Counted from the first letter of the stretch, positions 36,567 to 45,601 are shown. The stretch: DNA of 64,000 bases from JBGRQA01 sp041725895 (GCA_041725895.1 JBGRQA010000012.1:93813-157812), one strand, 5' to 3'. Numbers and translations are program-made. Notes: generated from the letters alone by a model not told the origin.

Positions 36567-39074
36567 ATGGCACGAAATGAACAGCTTGAACTGGCCTGGG
36601 ACTTTGTACGCTCCACAGATACCAACATCTTTCTTACCGGGAAAGCCGGTACAGGGAAAACTACCTTTCTCCATCAATTAAGGCTGGAGCTTCCCAAGCG
36701 CTTGGTAGTGGTAGCGCCCACCGGTGTAGCTGCCATCAATGCAAGGGGAACCACCATCCACTCCTTTTTTCAATTGCCTTTTGGCCCCATTCTACCAGGC
36801 CAGCTTTCAGGCAAGGAAGCCCCCGGAGAGAAAGGCCGGTTGAAAGCGTCCATTCGTAAATTTAGAAAAGAAAAAATTCAGATCATCAAATCACTGGACC
36901 TGCTGGTTATCGATGAGATCAGTATGGTACGGGCGGATCTGCTGGATGGCATCGACCAGGTACTACGCCGATTTAGGAATCCGAATCTAAGTTTTGGCGG
37001 GGTACAACTTTTAATGATTGGAGACCTGCAACAACTTCCCCCCGTAGTAAAACAGGAGGAATGGCAACTGTTGCGACAGCATTACGAATCGCCCTTTTTT
37101 TTCAACTGCAAGGCTCTGCAGAAGAGTCCCCCTATCTGCATTGAACTGAAACACATCTACCGGCAAAAGGACCAGTCCTTTATCCATATTTTGAACGAAA
37201 TACGCAACAACCGTCTTTCGGAAACCTCCTACAGGGAACTACTCCAGCGCTATCAACCCAAATTCAAGCCAAAGCAGCAGGAAGGATACATCACCCTTAG
37301 CACCCACAACGCCAGGGCAAGGGAAATCAACGAGGCCCGACTGGACGAACTAAAGGAAAAGAGCTACCTTTTCCAGGCGGAGATTCAGGGCCAATTCCCA
37401 GAATATACCCATCCCACCAATCCAAATCTAGAACTGAAAAAAGGCGCCCAGGTAATGTTCGTGAAAAACGACAGCACCCATGCGAAACGCTATTTCAATG
37501 GAAAGATCGGACAGGTGACCGGGTTCGATGAGGAAGTAATCTATGTAGAATGTGCAGGCGATGATGATCCCATCGAGGTACAAAAAGAAGAATGGCAAAA
37601 CATAAAGTACAGCCTGAACGAAACTACCGGGGAAATTCAGGAGGAAGTAATCGGAGCCTTTATCCAATTTCCGCTAAAACTGGCCTGGGCCATCACCATC
37701 CATAAAAGTCAGGGTCTAACCTTCGAAAAGGCCATTATCGATGCCAGGGCAGCCTTTGCTCACGGCCAGGTTTATGTAGCACTGAGCCGTTGCAAGTCAC
37801 TGGAGGGGCTAATTCTCAAATCCATGCTGAATCGAAACGGCATCATCTGCGATCAGGCTGTATCTCAATTTACAACCGAAATTGAAAAGAATGTTCCCGG
37901 AACCGATCAATTGGAAGCAGCCCGAAAAAATTACCAATTCAACCTGCTCCGTGAGCTTTTCACCTTCCGGGAACAATCTGTACTATTGGATCGTTGCCAC
38001 AATCAATTACAGGAAAACAGAACCAGCATACAAGGAAATCTACCCCAAAATGTAAAAAGCGCATTACTTCCCTTTCGCAAAGAACTATCCGATGTAGGAA
38101 GAAAATTCCTTAGGCAACTAAACACTTATTGTCTGCAAAAAGAAAATCCGGAACAGAACCAGGAATTTCAGGAACGTATCACCAAGGCATGCAGTTATTT
38201 CTTAGAGAAACAGGAAGGGATACTGCTTCCGCTTTGGATGGAATGTTCTTTTGTTACCGACAACCAAAAAGTAAGGGAATCCATAATAAAACTATTGGGA
38301 CAGCTAGAAACTACCACCATCTATAAAATGGATTGCCTGAAAGGCTGTTGCAAGGGATTTAGGGTGAAAGAATACCTGGAGCTGAGAGCCAGGGCATATC
38401 TCGGACAATCCAAACCCAAACAGAAAACAGAGAGGACCTTCGAGGATGAAACGGTAGAACACCCTGAGTTATTGAATCGTTTGATCCAATGGAGAAGGGA
38501 ACTGTCTCAAAAGAATAACATACCTGCCTTTTCCATCGTCACACAACAAAACCTGTATGCCGTAGTCAATCAATTGCCGAATTCATCCTCACAACTAAGA
38601 GCTATAAAAGGTTTCGGGAAAAAGAAGGTGGAACGGTACGGGGAAGCGATACTGGAAATTGTAACATCCTACCAGGGGGAAAACAATCTGGGACTTCTGG
38701 ATTTCTCGGCAAGCAATGGCGAAGACAGAAAGCCCAAAACAGTCCAAAAGGATACCAAAAAGATCAGCTATGAACTTTACAAGGAAGGAAAAATGCCAAA
38801 AGAAATAGCCAAACACAGACAACTAACCGTAAGCACAATCGAAAAGCACCTGGCCCACTACGTAGGATTGGGGCTACTTCCTCTCAATCGCTTTGTTAGT
38901 TCCGATAAGATTGCCAAAATCCGCAAGCACTTCGATGAACACCGAAGCAGTGGATTACGGGAAGCAAAAGAAGCCCTGGGTTCCTCCGTCAGCTATTCAG
39001 AACTCCGCTTCGTTCTTAGTTTTTGGACCAACGCAAAAAAGGAACCGGAGCAAACAGAAACAAGAGAATCGTAA
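36567..39074 (+). CDS. PIF1-like helicase with HRDC and HTH domains
   Basis: 835 residues. SF1 helicase core (about 1-430): Walker A G25-K-A-G-T-G-K-T32, motif Ia TGVAAINARGTTIHSFF, Walker B LLVIDEISMVRADLLD (D116-E117), GDLQQLPPVV and the UvrD_C_2-like end ITIHKSQGLTFEKAIID ... QVYVALSRCKSLEGL. A helical middle is followed by an HRDC domain (about 631-700) and a C-terminal helix-turn-helix domain of the HTH_40 type (about 740-830). Bacteroidota carry this fusion widely; it is thought to act in DNA repair or recombination on branched DNA. Residues for ATP hydrolysis are all present. It is monocistronic with a terminator. Confidence 0.92.
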   Translation: MARNEQLELAWDFVRSTDTNIFLTGKAGTGKTTFLHQLRLELPKRLVVVAPTGVAAINARGTTIHSFFQLPFGPILPGQLSGKEAPGEKGRLKASIRKFRKEKIQIIKSLDLLVIDEISMVRADLLDGIDQVLRRFRNPNLSFGGVQLLMIGDLQQLPPVVKQEEWQLLRQHYESPFFFNCKALQKSPPICIELKHIYRQKDQSFIHILNEIRNNRLSETSYRELLQRYQPKFKPKQQEGYITLSTHNARAREINEARLDELKEKSYLFQAEIQGQFPEYTHPTNPNLELKKGAQVMFVKNDSTHAKRYFNGKIGQVTGFDEEVIYVECAGDDDPIEVQKEEWQNIKYSLNETTGEIQEEVIGAFIQFPLKLAWAITIHKSQGLTFEKAIIDARAAFAHGQVYVALSRCKSLEGLILKSMLNRNGIICDQAVSQFTTEIEKNVPGTDQLEAARKNYQFNLLRELFTFREQSVLLDRCHNQLQENRTSIQGNLPQNVKSALLPFRKELSDVGRKFLRQLNTYCLQKENPEQNQEFQERITKACSYFLEKQEGILLPLWMECSFVTDNQKVRESIIKLLGQLETTTIYKMDCLKGCCKGFRVKEYLELRARAYLGQSKPKQKTERTFEDETVEHPELLNRLIQWRRELSQKNNIPAFSIVTQQNLYAVVNQLPNSSSQLRAIKGFGKKKVERYGEAILEIVTSYQGENNLGLLDFSASNGEDRKPKTVQKDTKKISYELYKEGKMPKEIAKHRQLTVSTIEKHLAHYVGLGLLPLNRFVSSDKIAKIRKHFDEHRSSGLREAKEALGSSVSYSELRFVLSFWTNAKKEPEQTETRES

Positions 39075-39079
39075 TTCTT

Positions 39080-39110
39080 AAGGGAGATCAATCCTCCTAT
39101 CTCCCTTTTG
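39080..39110 (+). terminator. Terminator of the helicase gene
   Basis: AAGGGAGAT (39080-39088) / ATCTCCCTT (39099-39107) with a 10-nt loop, ending in TTTT. It starts 6 bases after the helicase stop codon. Confidence 0.75.
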
Positions 39111-39203
39111 CTAAACAGTGATGTATCGGTGCATTACAGAAGACTTTAAACTTTTCTATTGTTACATATCCCCAAACAAAAATCCACCCTCATTCTCACA
39201 TTT

Positions 39204-40419
39204 CGGCTTCCGTTTCCCCCTTGGAGTAATGCGAAGCATTCGGCGCAGCCAACGGGCCTGGGGGATTGAATACTATTCAGTCTTCTCAACGAACCACTAT
39301 TTCACACCAATACACCCCTAGAATAAACAAATTCCAATATCTCGAAATACTTCTATTTGCCCCCATTACCAATCCCCCTTACCCCCTTTGCTAAGGGGGA
39401 ATGCGGCAGTGATTTCAGGATACGACATATATTTCATTTACGCCAACACAAAAAAAATACGCTTTCACTCTTACCACTAACCTTTCGGCTTCCGTTTCCC
39501 CCTTGGAGTAATGCGAAGCATTCGGCGCAGCCAACGGACCGGGGGGATTGAATGCTTTGCAATCTATCCTTCGAACCACTATTTCACACCAATACAAGCC
39601 TACAATAAACAAATTCCAATATCTCGAAATACTTCTATTTGCCCAAAAACCAATCCCCCTTTTCCCCTTTTCCCCTTTTCCCCTTTTCTAAGGGGGAATG
39701 CAGCAGTGATTTCAGGATACGACATATATTTCATTTACGCCAACACAAAAAATACGCTTTCATTCTTACCACTCACCATCCGGCTTCCGTTTTCCCCTTG
39801 GAGTAATGCGAAGCATTCGGCGCAGCCAACGGGCCGGGGGATTGAATCCTTTGCAATCTATCCTTCGAACCACTATTTCACACCAATACAAGCCTACAAT
39901 AAACAAATTCCAATATCTCGAAATACTTCTATTTGCCCCAAAAACCAATCCCCCTTTTCCCCTTTTCTAAGGGGGAATGCAGCAGTGATTTCAGGATACG
40001 ACATATATTTCATTTACGCCAACACAAAAAATACGCTTTCATTCTTACCACTCACCATCCGGCTTCCGAACTCCCCCTTGGAGTAATGCGAAGCATTCGG
40101 CGCAGCCAACGGGCCGGGGGGATTGAATACTATTCAGTCTTCTCAACGAACCACTGTTTCACACCAATACAAGCCAACAATAAACAAATTCCAATATCTC
40201 GAAATACTTCTATTTACCCAAAACATCAATCCCCCTAACCCCCTTTGCTAAGGGGGAATAACCAACTGCATTAAAACAGACTATTTACGTTTATTTTTCT
40301 CACAAAATCCCTCCTATAAAAATCCGCTCTCATCCTTACCTCTCAACCTTCGGCTTCCGAACTCCCCCTTGGAGTAATGCGAAGCATTCGGCGCAGCCAA
40401 CGGGCCGGGGGGATTGAAT
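39204..40419. repeat. Five-copy ~285-bp tandem repeat with GNA-triloop hairpin core
   Basis: A ~68-bp core recurs at 39204, 39486, 39781, 40060 and 40351 (spacings 282, 295, 279, 291). Each core holds AATGC-GAA-GCATT and GGC-GCA-GCC mini-hairpins inside outer CCCC/GGGG arms. Thirty-odd bases around them are identical in all five copies. Between cores, a ~210-bp spacer is also shared. It includes a second hairpin (CCCCCTT / AAGGGGG) and a common ACAAATTCCAATATCTCG stretch. The last spacer (40129-40350) is diverged in its second half. In copy 2 the CCCCTTTT motif has expanded (39656-39694). Open frames across it repeat the same peptide and are artefacts. No transposase is present. Confidence 0.85.
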
Positions 40420-40899
40420 GCGATTCAGGCTCCTCAACAAACCACTGTTTCCTACTAATACAACCTTACAACAACCAAATTCAATTATCTCTAAAAGCTA
40501 TCCCTACTCCCTTCAGACAATTATCATATATAAATTACAAAAACCTCAAAAAAAATTGGGTCGTTTTCAGAATTTTTCCTTAACTTTTTTTTACCGTTTT
40601 AAAAAGCTGGTTATGAGAAAACACACACATACATCTAACACAGCGAAAAGGTCCTGCAGCTACCGAAAAGCAAGGCTTACATGTTTTAGTTTGATCATAA
40701 GCCCAACTTCAGTCTTTGCCCGTCATCCGGATACGGTGATGGGGCTTCGCCGGTAAAATACAAGCGAAGCCATCTCCACATCTACAGGATATCCCCCTGA
40801 TAATCTACCTCTACTCTTCCAGACTCTTCATCTTTCAGAAAAACAATCCGAAAGTCACTATTCGCAAGACTCGAAAGAACCAGTAAACAGAAGAATCAA
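40420..40899. other. Tail of the repeat array, no supported gene
   Basis: Includes a degraded spacer copy (to about 40500) and an open frame at 40613-40756 of 47 codons (Arg/Ser/Thr-rich) that does not look like a protein. Nothing else recognised. Confidence 0.4.
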
Positions 40900-41544
40900 A
40901 TGGCTAGGATTACAAACAAGGGCAATCACTATAGACTTGAGCCTATCCCTATCATACAAAAGAGGAAACAAGGGATCCAGGAAAATAATAATCAGAACTT
41001 CCCGAACAATTTGGGCAAGCAAACAAATACTGTGGCCCTATCTCTGAAAAAAAATCCAGAGTTTCAGTCAAAACATTTGAACCAACCCATACTAATCCAG
41101 GAATCTCTAATATATTTCCGAAAACCTCAGACCAAATCAGGAAAGTCACAAACAGATTTCCGTAAACCTCAGATCAAAACTGAGAAGTCTCAAACAAATT
41201 TCCGTAAACCTCAAACCAAATCTGGAAAGCCACAGACAGATTTCCGTAAACCTCAGATCAAAACTGAGAAGCCTCAAACAAATTTCCGTAAACCTCAAAC
41301 CAAATCCGGAAAGCCACAAATAGATTTCCGTAAACCTCAGACCAAAACTGAAGAGCTTCAGCCAAAATTCCGGGAATCTCAGACCAAATCGAGAGAGATT
41401 CAGAAAAATTTCCGAAAGCATAAGAAAAGAACAAGAGTCTACCGAATTCGGTCTCCTGAATCAATCGCTATCAAAGAGCGGGATCCGCCATTCCTGGGTA
41501 TTTTCTGTTTCTCAACGGAATACAGGCCCATTAACATATTGTAA
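40900..41544 (+). CDS. Lys/Pro/Gln-rich repeat open reading frame, doubtful gene
   Basis: 214 codons from ATG. Residues 73-170 are seven tandem 14-residue repeats of the type FRKPQTKSGKPQTD, alternating with FRKPQIKTEKPQTN, so a 28-residue higher-order unit is visible. The product would be strongly basic (rich in Lys, Gln, Pro, Thr) with no signal peptide or membrane segment, and the parts outside the repeats look random. The opposite strand is open over the same stretch, which lowers confidence. It may be a real disordered, nucleic-acid-binding protein, or simply a frame over a DNA repeat. It precedes an unknown gene at 41681 in the same direction. Confidence 0.3.
   Translation: MARITNKGNHYRLEPIPIIQKRKQGIQENNNQNFPNNLGKQTNTVALSLKKNPEFQSKHLNQPILIQESLIYFRKPQTKSGKSQTDFRKPQIKTEKSQTNFRKPQTKSGKPQTDFRKPQIKTEKPQTNFRKPQTKSGKPQIDFRKPQTKTEELQPKFRESQTKSREIQKNFRKHKKRTRVYRIRSPESIAIKERDPPFLGIFCFSTEYRPINIL
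41116..41409 (+). repeat. 42-nt tandem repeat, seven copies
   Basis: Seven copies of a 42-nt unit beginning TTTCCGTAAACCTCA (or TTCCGAAAACCTCA), with alternating A and B variants (AAATCTGGAAAGCCAC / AAAACTGAGAAGCCTC), so the real duplication unit was probably 84 nt. The outer copies are more diverged than the central ones. It is in frame with the open reading frame at 40900. Confidence 0.85.
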
Positions 41545-41680
41545 TAGACAAACAGAATAAAAACGTTCGGATTTTGAATAAAGGGGTATGATTTTCTGAA
41601 AATCATACAACACAATATGATTACTGGAACCAGTTTGAAAATCGCCTCATCGCAAATACCGAAAGAAATAGTAAATAAAA

Positions 41681-42667
41681 ATGGATATTATGAAAAAGGA
41701 CATTAAATACATTGTAACAGTACTAAGATTACTCGTTGATCTGATTACTGAATTTGCTTCAACTATTAATGAAAAAGCAAACCTAAAGGAAATAAGCGAT
41801 CAGCTTCCAAACCTTCTAAACAAAATTCTTGAAAACCTGAACATTCAGGAACAGCCCATTCAGGGGGTTACCAAACAAAAACGAGCCAGTCGCAATAAAC
41901 TGGAACAATCCCTCTACCCTGTGATGACCATCCTGCATGACTACGCACAACAACATGGGGACGAAAAACTAATGGAGGAAATGAAAACTTCCACCAGCCG
42001 TTTATCACACATCTCTGCAGAAGCCCTGTTGACACAGGCCCGAAACACGATCAACTTCTGCACCAGCAAGGGCGAAGAATTGCCGAATCATGGAATAGCA
42101 ACAGAAATGTTCGATACACTGCAGACAAACTTCAACCTATTCAGGGAGGTAGTGGCCAAACCCAAGAAATTAATGAACCGGAGAAAGGAAGCGACCAGGC
42201 AATTGGATATACTAGGTGACAAATCAGAATACCTGATCTACAAACGAATGTATCCCCTCATGGAAAGCTATTTCATACTCAACAATCCCAGTCTTTGGAA
42301 AAAGTTTCAGTTCGCAGTGTCACCGGGTAGAATACCAACACATAAGCTAGCGGTACAGGGAAATATTCTCGATACCGAAACCGGTGAACCGATAACCAAT
42401 ATCTGGCTGGAAGTACAAGGCACCGATATCGCATACCGTGCCAAAGGTAAAAAGGGCCAGTTTCGCATCCAACACCTGGAGCCGGGGAATTACCGACTCT
42501 CCTGCATCCACGCCAACTATTATCCTCTTTCAGTAGAGTTTACTCAGGTATGGGGCGAAACCACAAGACTCAACCTGAAACTACAGATGACCAACGAAGC
42601 AAAAAGAAAAAAACAGGAGAAAGATGAGAAAAAGGAGAAGCAACTGGCTAAGCCCTCGGTGACCTAA
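41681..42667 (+). CDS. Unknown protein with C-terminal carboxypeptidase-regulatory-like domain
   Basis: 328 residues (a second ATG at codon 4 is equally possible). The first ~215 residues are helical, acidic/basic mixed and of no family that I know. Residues about 223-303 form a CarboxypepD_reg-like beta sandwich (VQGNILDTETGEPITNIWLEV, FRIQHLEPGNYRLSC). The last 25 residues are almost all Lys, Glu and Gln. No signal peptide, so the domain, normally extracytoplasmic, would be cytoplasmic here. It is followed by a hairpin. It lies between two repeat arrays and a peptidase. Confidence 0.72.
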   Translation: MDIMKKDIKYIVTVLRLLVDLITEFASTINEKANLKEISDQLPNLLNKILENLNIQEQPIQGVTKQKRASRNKLEQSLYPVMTILHDYAQQHGDEKLMEEMKTSTSRLSHISAEALLTQARNTINFCTSKGEELPNHGIATEMFDTLQTNFNLFREVVAKPKKLMNRRKEATRQLDILGDKSEYLIYKRMYPLMESYFILNNPSLWKKFQFAVSPGRIPTHKLAVQGNILDTETGEPITNIWLEVQGTDIAYRAKGKKGQFRIQHLEPGNYRLSCIHANYYPLSVEFTQVWGETTRLNLKLQMTNEAKRKKQEKDEKKEKQLAKPSVT

Positions 42668-42692
42668 AAGGTAAACTAGCATAACATTCAAC

Positions 42693-42718
42693 AAACAGGC
42701 CCCCTGGAGGGCCTGTTT
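42693..42718 (+). terminator. Hairpin after the 41681 gene
   Basis: Perfect 10-bp stem AAACAGGCCC (42693-42702) / GGGCCTGTTT (42709-42718), 6-nt loop, 25 bases after the stop codon. The T tail is short. Confidence 0.65.
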
Positions 42719-42746
42719 AGAATCTTTAGAAAACAGGATATCTTTA

Positions 42747-42796
42747 TGTATTTACACTTGTTTTGGTTGGTTACATGGAACGGGCCTAAGTGAATC
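42747..42796 (+). repeat. Dispersed ~50-bp repeat, copy B
   Basis: Partner of 8315-8364 (41 of 50 identical). It lies in the gap between the hairpin at 42693 and the 3' end of the S41 peptidase gene. Confidence 0.5.
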
Positions 42797-42900
42797 CCTC
42801 GATAGCTACCAAGGCTCTTGTACCGGTAATATTTCTTTTGACTCATTCATCGTATTATCCTACCCACTCTATCGCATCGCATTAAAACCTAAACAAATCG

Positions 42901-44166
42901 TCAGTTTTTTGCTTTAATCCACTCATACACCGGGTCAATCCCCTTACTATATTCTTCAAAACTTGTTTCAATGATAAAATCCGGAGTTAAGGTATTCAAG
43001 TCACACTTGGTTCTTCTAAAAAATTTAGTGGAATAATTAACTTTCATTCCTGTAGCCGGAAGCGCAAAAGTTTTAAATTCACCAAAATGATTGGGTTTTC
43101 CACCGGTTTCCTCCCCCACAAATATCGCCTCGGTGATTTTTGCAAAATCCATCGCATTTAAAATGGCAGAGGAAAAGGTCCTGCGTCCCAACACAACATA
43201 CAGCTTCCCCTTTTGATTGATATCCTTACAGGAGGATAACTTCTGAATGAATTCACTTCCCTGCAAAGAATTTCCTCCCCCGTTGAAACGCATATCAACC
43301 ACAAGCTTATCTACAGGTTGATGCTTCAGTATCTTAAACACTCTTTTTTGAAATTGACTGAAAGAAGGCATCCTACTTGCATTTCTGCCATTCCTGTACT
43401 GCAACTCCAGCTCCTTACTCCAACATTTGTTGTACTGCAAGTAGTAGATTCTATCCCTGGACTGATAGTAATCCATAAAAAATGCCCGTTCATTTCGGTA
43501 ACACAGGGCCAGTGAATCCGGTTGGTATCCCACCCTGTTCCTACGGCCCATGGGACCCGGTTGCATTTTGTAATCCAATACTTCGCCCTGCAAATTCTCC
43601 AGTTGCAAATCGATTGCATTGCTATCAACGATAGCAAAATGCTCCAAAACCTGAACGAAAGGAATCAAACCCGGAACACGGCTTTTCAAAAGTGCCTTGT
43701 TATCATTGGGAATCAATGTACTTAATGAATCCGTTATGCTTCCTATTGCCATCCCATTGATTTTGGTAAGCCGACAGCCCAATATTTTCCGGTGTTCCCA
43801 GGTCGTATGCAACACAAACAATCCATCCTTGAACCAAACGAGATGAATGGGCAATATTTTATCCCTCTGAATGTATCGCTGCCACTGAATACTGGTATGC
43901 GAATCGCCGAAACCGGCAATCAATTGCTGAAGCTTCAATGCAATACCAAGATCGCTGAGTCCATCCTTTACAGATGATATATTCTCGATCCCCCTGTCGA
44001 AATCCTCCCTACTCCGTACAGCAAAAAAGTTAATATGCCGCTTGGGAAGTTCAACTCTCAGAAATTCCAAATCGGAACTCCAATCCGGTCTGTTTTGAAG
44101 CTGCGATCGACCCGCAAAAGATACAAGCATAGCAATTATTACAATCCAATTCTTCACATTCAGCAT
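42901..44166 (-). CDS. Secreted S41-family peptidase
   Basis: 421 residues. Signal peptide (1-21, SFAGRSQ), an N-terminal helical region containing GFGDSHTS (86-93), a PDZ-like middle (LTKINGMAIGSI) and the S41 core: VVDMRFNGGGNS at 289-300, GRRTFSSAILNA with the catalytic serine at S332 or S333, and EETGGKPNHFGE at 352-363. S41 enzymes are tail-specific proteases or tricorn-like peptidases of the periplasm. It is separate from its neighbours, with gaps of over 200 bases on both sides. Confidence 0.88.
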   Translation of the reverse strand: MLNVKNWIVIIAMLVSFAGRSQLQNRPDWSSDLEFLRVELPKRHINFFAVRSREDFDRGIENISSVKDGLSDLGIALKLQQLIAGFGDSHTSIQWQRYIQRDKILPIHLVWFKDGLFVLHTTWEHRKILGCRLTKINGMAIGSITDSLSTLIPNDNKALLKSRVPGLIPFVQVLEHFAIVDSNAIDLQLENLQGEVLDYKMQPGPMGRRNRVGYQPDSLALCYRNERAFFMDYYQSRDRIYYLQYNKCWSKELELQYRNGRNASRMPSFSQFQKRVFKILKHQPVDKLVVDMRFNGGGNSLQGSEFIQKLSSCKDINQKGKLYVVLGRRTFSSAILNAMDFAKITEAIFVGEETGGKPNHFGEFKTFALPATGMKVNYSTKFFRRTKCDLNTLTPDFIIETSFEEYSKGIDPVYEWIKAKN

Positions 44167-44491
44167 AGATATTCAATTAAGTTTATGATCTGATCAATTC
44201 AGGGTAATTTTAAAGGAATTCCCCTCTAAAACGGAGTATTTCGCATCTCCAACAATTCAGATATCTGTTTCCTTATCTTTGCACTATTTCCAAAGACCCA
44301 TCTGAATTGAATTGAGCTCACAAAATTAACAAAATATTATATCTGAAAAATTATATTCCTCGGGGTAAACATTTACTGAAGGAGCAAACCAGGTAGATCT
44401 CCTTCTACTGTTTTCTGTAAAAACTACTACGAACCATCACCGTACCGAAGCAAGGTGCTGCTATTCGTCTTCTTCCATCCATCTTATGGAA
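44167..44491. other. Intergenic gap
   Basis: 325 bases between two minus-strand genes; no gene, hairpin or promoter recognised. Confidence 0.4.
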
Positions 44492-45079
44492 CTAGTCCTG
44501 GTTCAAAAGCCCCAAAATTTCCTCTTCATAGCAATCAACATGATGCAAAAATAATTTCAGCAACCTGGGGGAAAACTTATCGCTGCGCTTGTACTCCTCC
44601 TCATCCTGAATAAACAATTTAAACTCAGAAGCCAATTGCTTCACCTTCCCCATATGCAATACTTCTGCAACTTCCTGCTTGCCGAATGCCTGAAAGCGCA
44701 TCCACTCCCCCTCTCCCTGCCAGTAACCGATCAGGTCGTACGACTCGGTCATAGTATAGGCTCTTCGCCCCATGAGCCCCTTCTCTTTTAAATGCTTCTC
44801 AAAATACTTGTTAAAAGAATTCTTCGATAAACCTGTGATCTCGTAGAATTCCGTCTTTTTAATTGAAAAATTATACTTTGCATCAATTTTCTCACACAGT
44901 TCCCTCTCCGAAAGAGAAAAAGCGGGAAAAGTCGCCTCATCATTCTTCAAAAGAAAATCAAAGGCAAACCTTAAAGCTTGCCCCAGCGATTTGAACTGAT
45001 CCCATACATAGATCAAAATCAGGATTCGTTTGAGAATTGTTTCCTCCCCCTCTACCTTTGTTACATTTACTTTACTCAT
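44492..45079 (-). CDS. Hypothetical protein, possible DNA-binding helices
   Basis: 195 residues from the ATG at 45079 (the frame extends five codons to a GTG). It is helical, with no signal peptide and no membrane helix longer than ILILIYVWDQF. The stretch TGLSKNSFNKYFEKHLKEKG resembles the recognition end of a helix-turn-helix or a replication-initiator-like winged helix, but this is only a resemblance. I do not recognise a family. The small gene at 45104 lies just upstream on the same strand, 24 bases away, and a clear Bacteroidota promoter precedes it, so both are probably one transcript. Confidence 0.6.
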   Translation of the reverse strand: MSKVNVTKVEGEETILKRILILIYVWDQFKSLGQALRFAFDFLLKNDEATFPAFSLSERELCEKIDAKYNFSIKKTEFYEITGLSKNSFNKYFEKHLKEKGLMGRRAYTMTESYDLIGYWQGEGEWMRFQAFGKQEVAEVLHMGKVKQLASEFKLFIQDEEEYKRSDKFSPRLLKLFLHHVDCYEEEILGLLNQD

Positions 45080-45103
45080 ACTATTCTCGTACACTCCCTT
45101 ACA

Positions 45104-45304
45104 TCAATCATAATTAAAAGCATAAAAGGCCTCCCAATCCATATCCGATTCCTCACACAGGGAGTCGTCCCGATCTGCGGCTTTTCGAATCTCCTGGTTC
45201 GGATTAAGTTGCTTGCCCCGGTTGCCTTGATTCTGATCGTAAATTCGATTCGTTCCATTCGTACCCCAATTGGGGTTTTTTACATCTGCCTTGTAGTTTC
45301 TCAT
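45104..45304 (-). CDS. Small Asn/Asp-rich hypothetical protein
   Basis: 66 residues from ATG. Hydrophilic, rich in Asn, Asp, Gln and Arg, ending in an acidic aromatic tail (SDMDWEAFYAFNYD). It has one cysteine and no signal peptide. It is supported by position more than by sequence: a TTTG-N22-TACTTTTG promoter lies 24 bases upstream, and the next gene begins 24 bases downstream on the same strand. No family recognised; it could be a partner of the 195-residue protein. Confidence 0.5.
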   Translation of the reverse strand: MRNYKADVKNPNWGTNGTNRIYDQNQGNRGKQLNPNQEIRKAADRDDSLCEESDMDWEAFYAFNYD

Positions 45305-45327
45305 TGTATTTGCATTAAAATTTAACG

Positions 45328-45361
45328 CAAAAGTAGATGCATCCGGATGATGACTGCCAAA
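45328..45361 (-). promoter_or_regulatory. Bacteroidota promoter (TTTG-N22-TACTTTTG)
   Basis: On the minus strand: -33 TTTG at 45361-45358, a 22-base spacer, and -7 TACTTTTG at 45335-45328, an exact TAnnTTTG. The ATG of the small gene is 24 bases downstream. Confidence 0.55.
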
Positions 45362-45601
45362 TTTTGATCGTTAGCAAAATCTTAAAATCAGGAACAAGGC
45401 TCTCTTTTTACGCAAACAAATGACACATCCACACCAACAATTTCAAATCCAGAATATTCCCACCCCACTCCCCGTGCAACACGTCCTTCTCTTTCTGTAA
45501 AATATTTCTTAAAATTTACGAAAAAATACGGAAGAAGAACAACGATCGAAAAGGATTACTTTCACCTCAAAGGAATATTCGGACAAAAGGAACCTCTGCT
45601 G

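Noticed and set aside
39511..40086. 191-codon open frame across the ~285-bp repeats
   Set aside because: It repeats the same translated element because the DNA repeats; the frame is not kept across all copies and the conserved part is the hairpin core.
40613..40756. 47-codon open frame after the repeat array
   Set aside because: Composition Arg/Thr/Ser/His-rich with no signal or domain; no promoter.
39204..41409. CRISPR array
   Set aside because: Repeat units are 280-295 bp or 42 bp with related spacers; no unique 30-40 bp spacers and no cas genes.
41146..41421. Minus-strand open frame coding FGLRFTEIC-type repeats
   Set aside because: Pure mirror of the 42-nt repeat; no start context, no separate evidence. 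Either strand could be accidental.
44978..45325. Plus-strand open frame opposite the small unknown genes
   Set aside because: Overlaps a promoter and two minus-strand frames that have better start signals; hydrophobic translation is a shadow.
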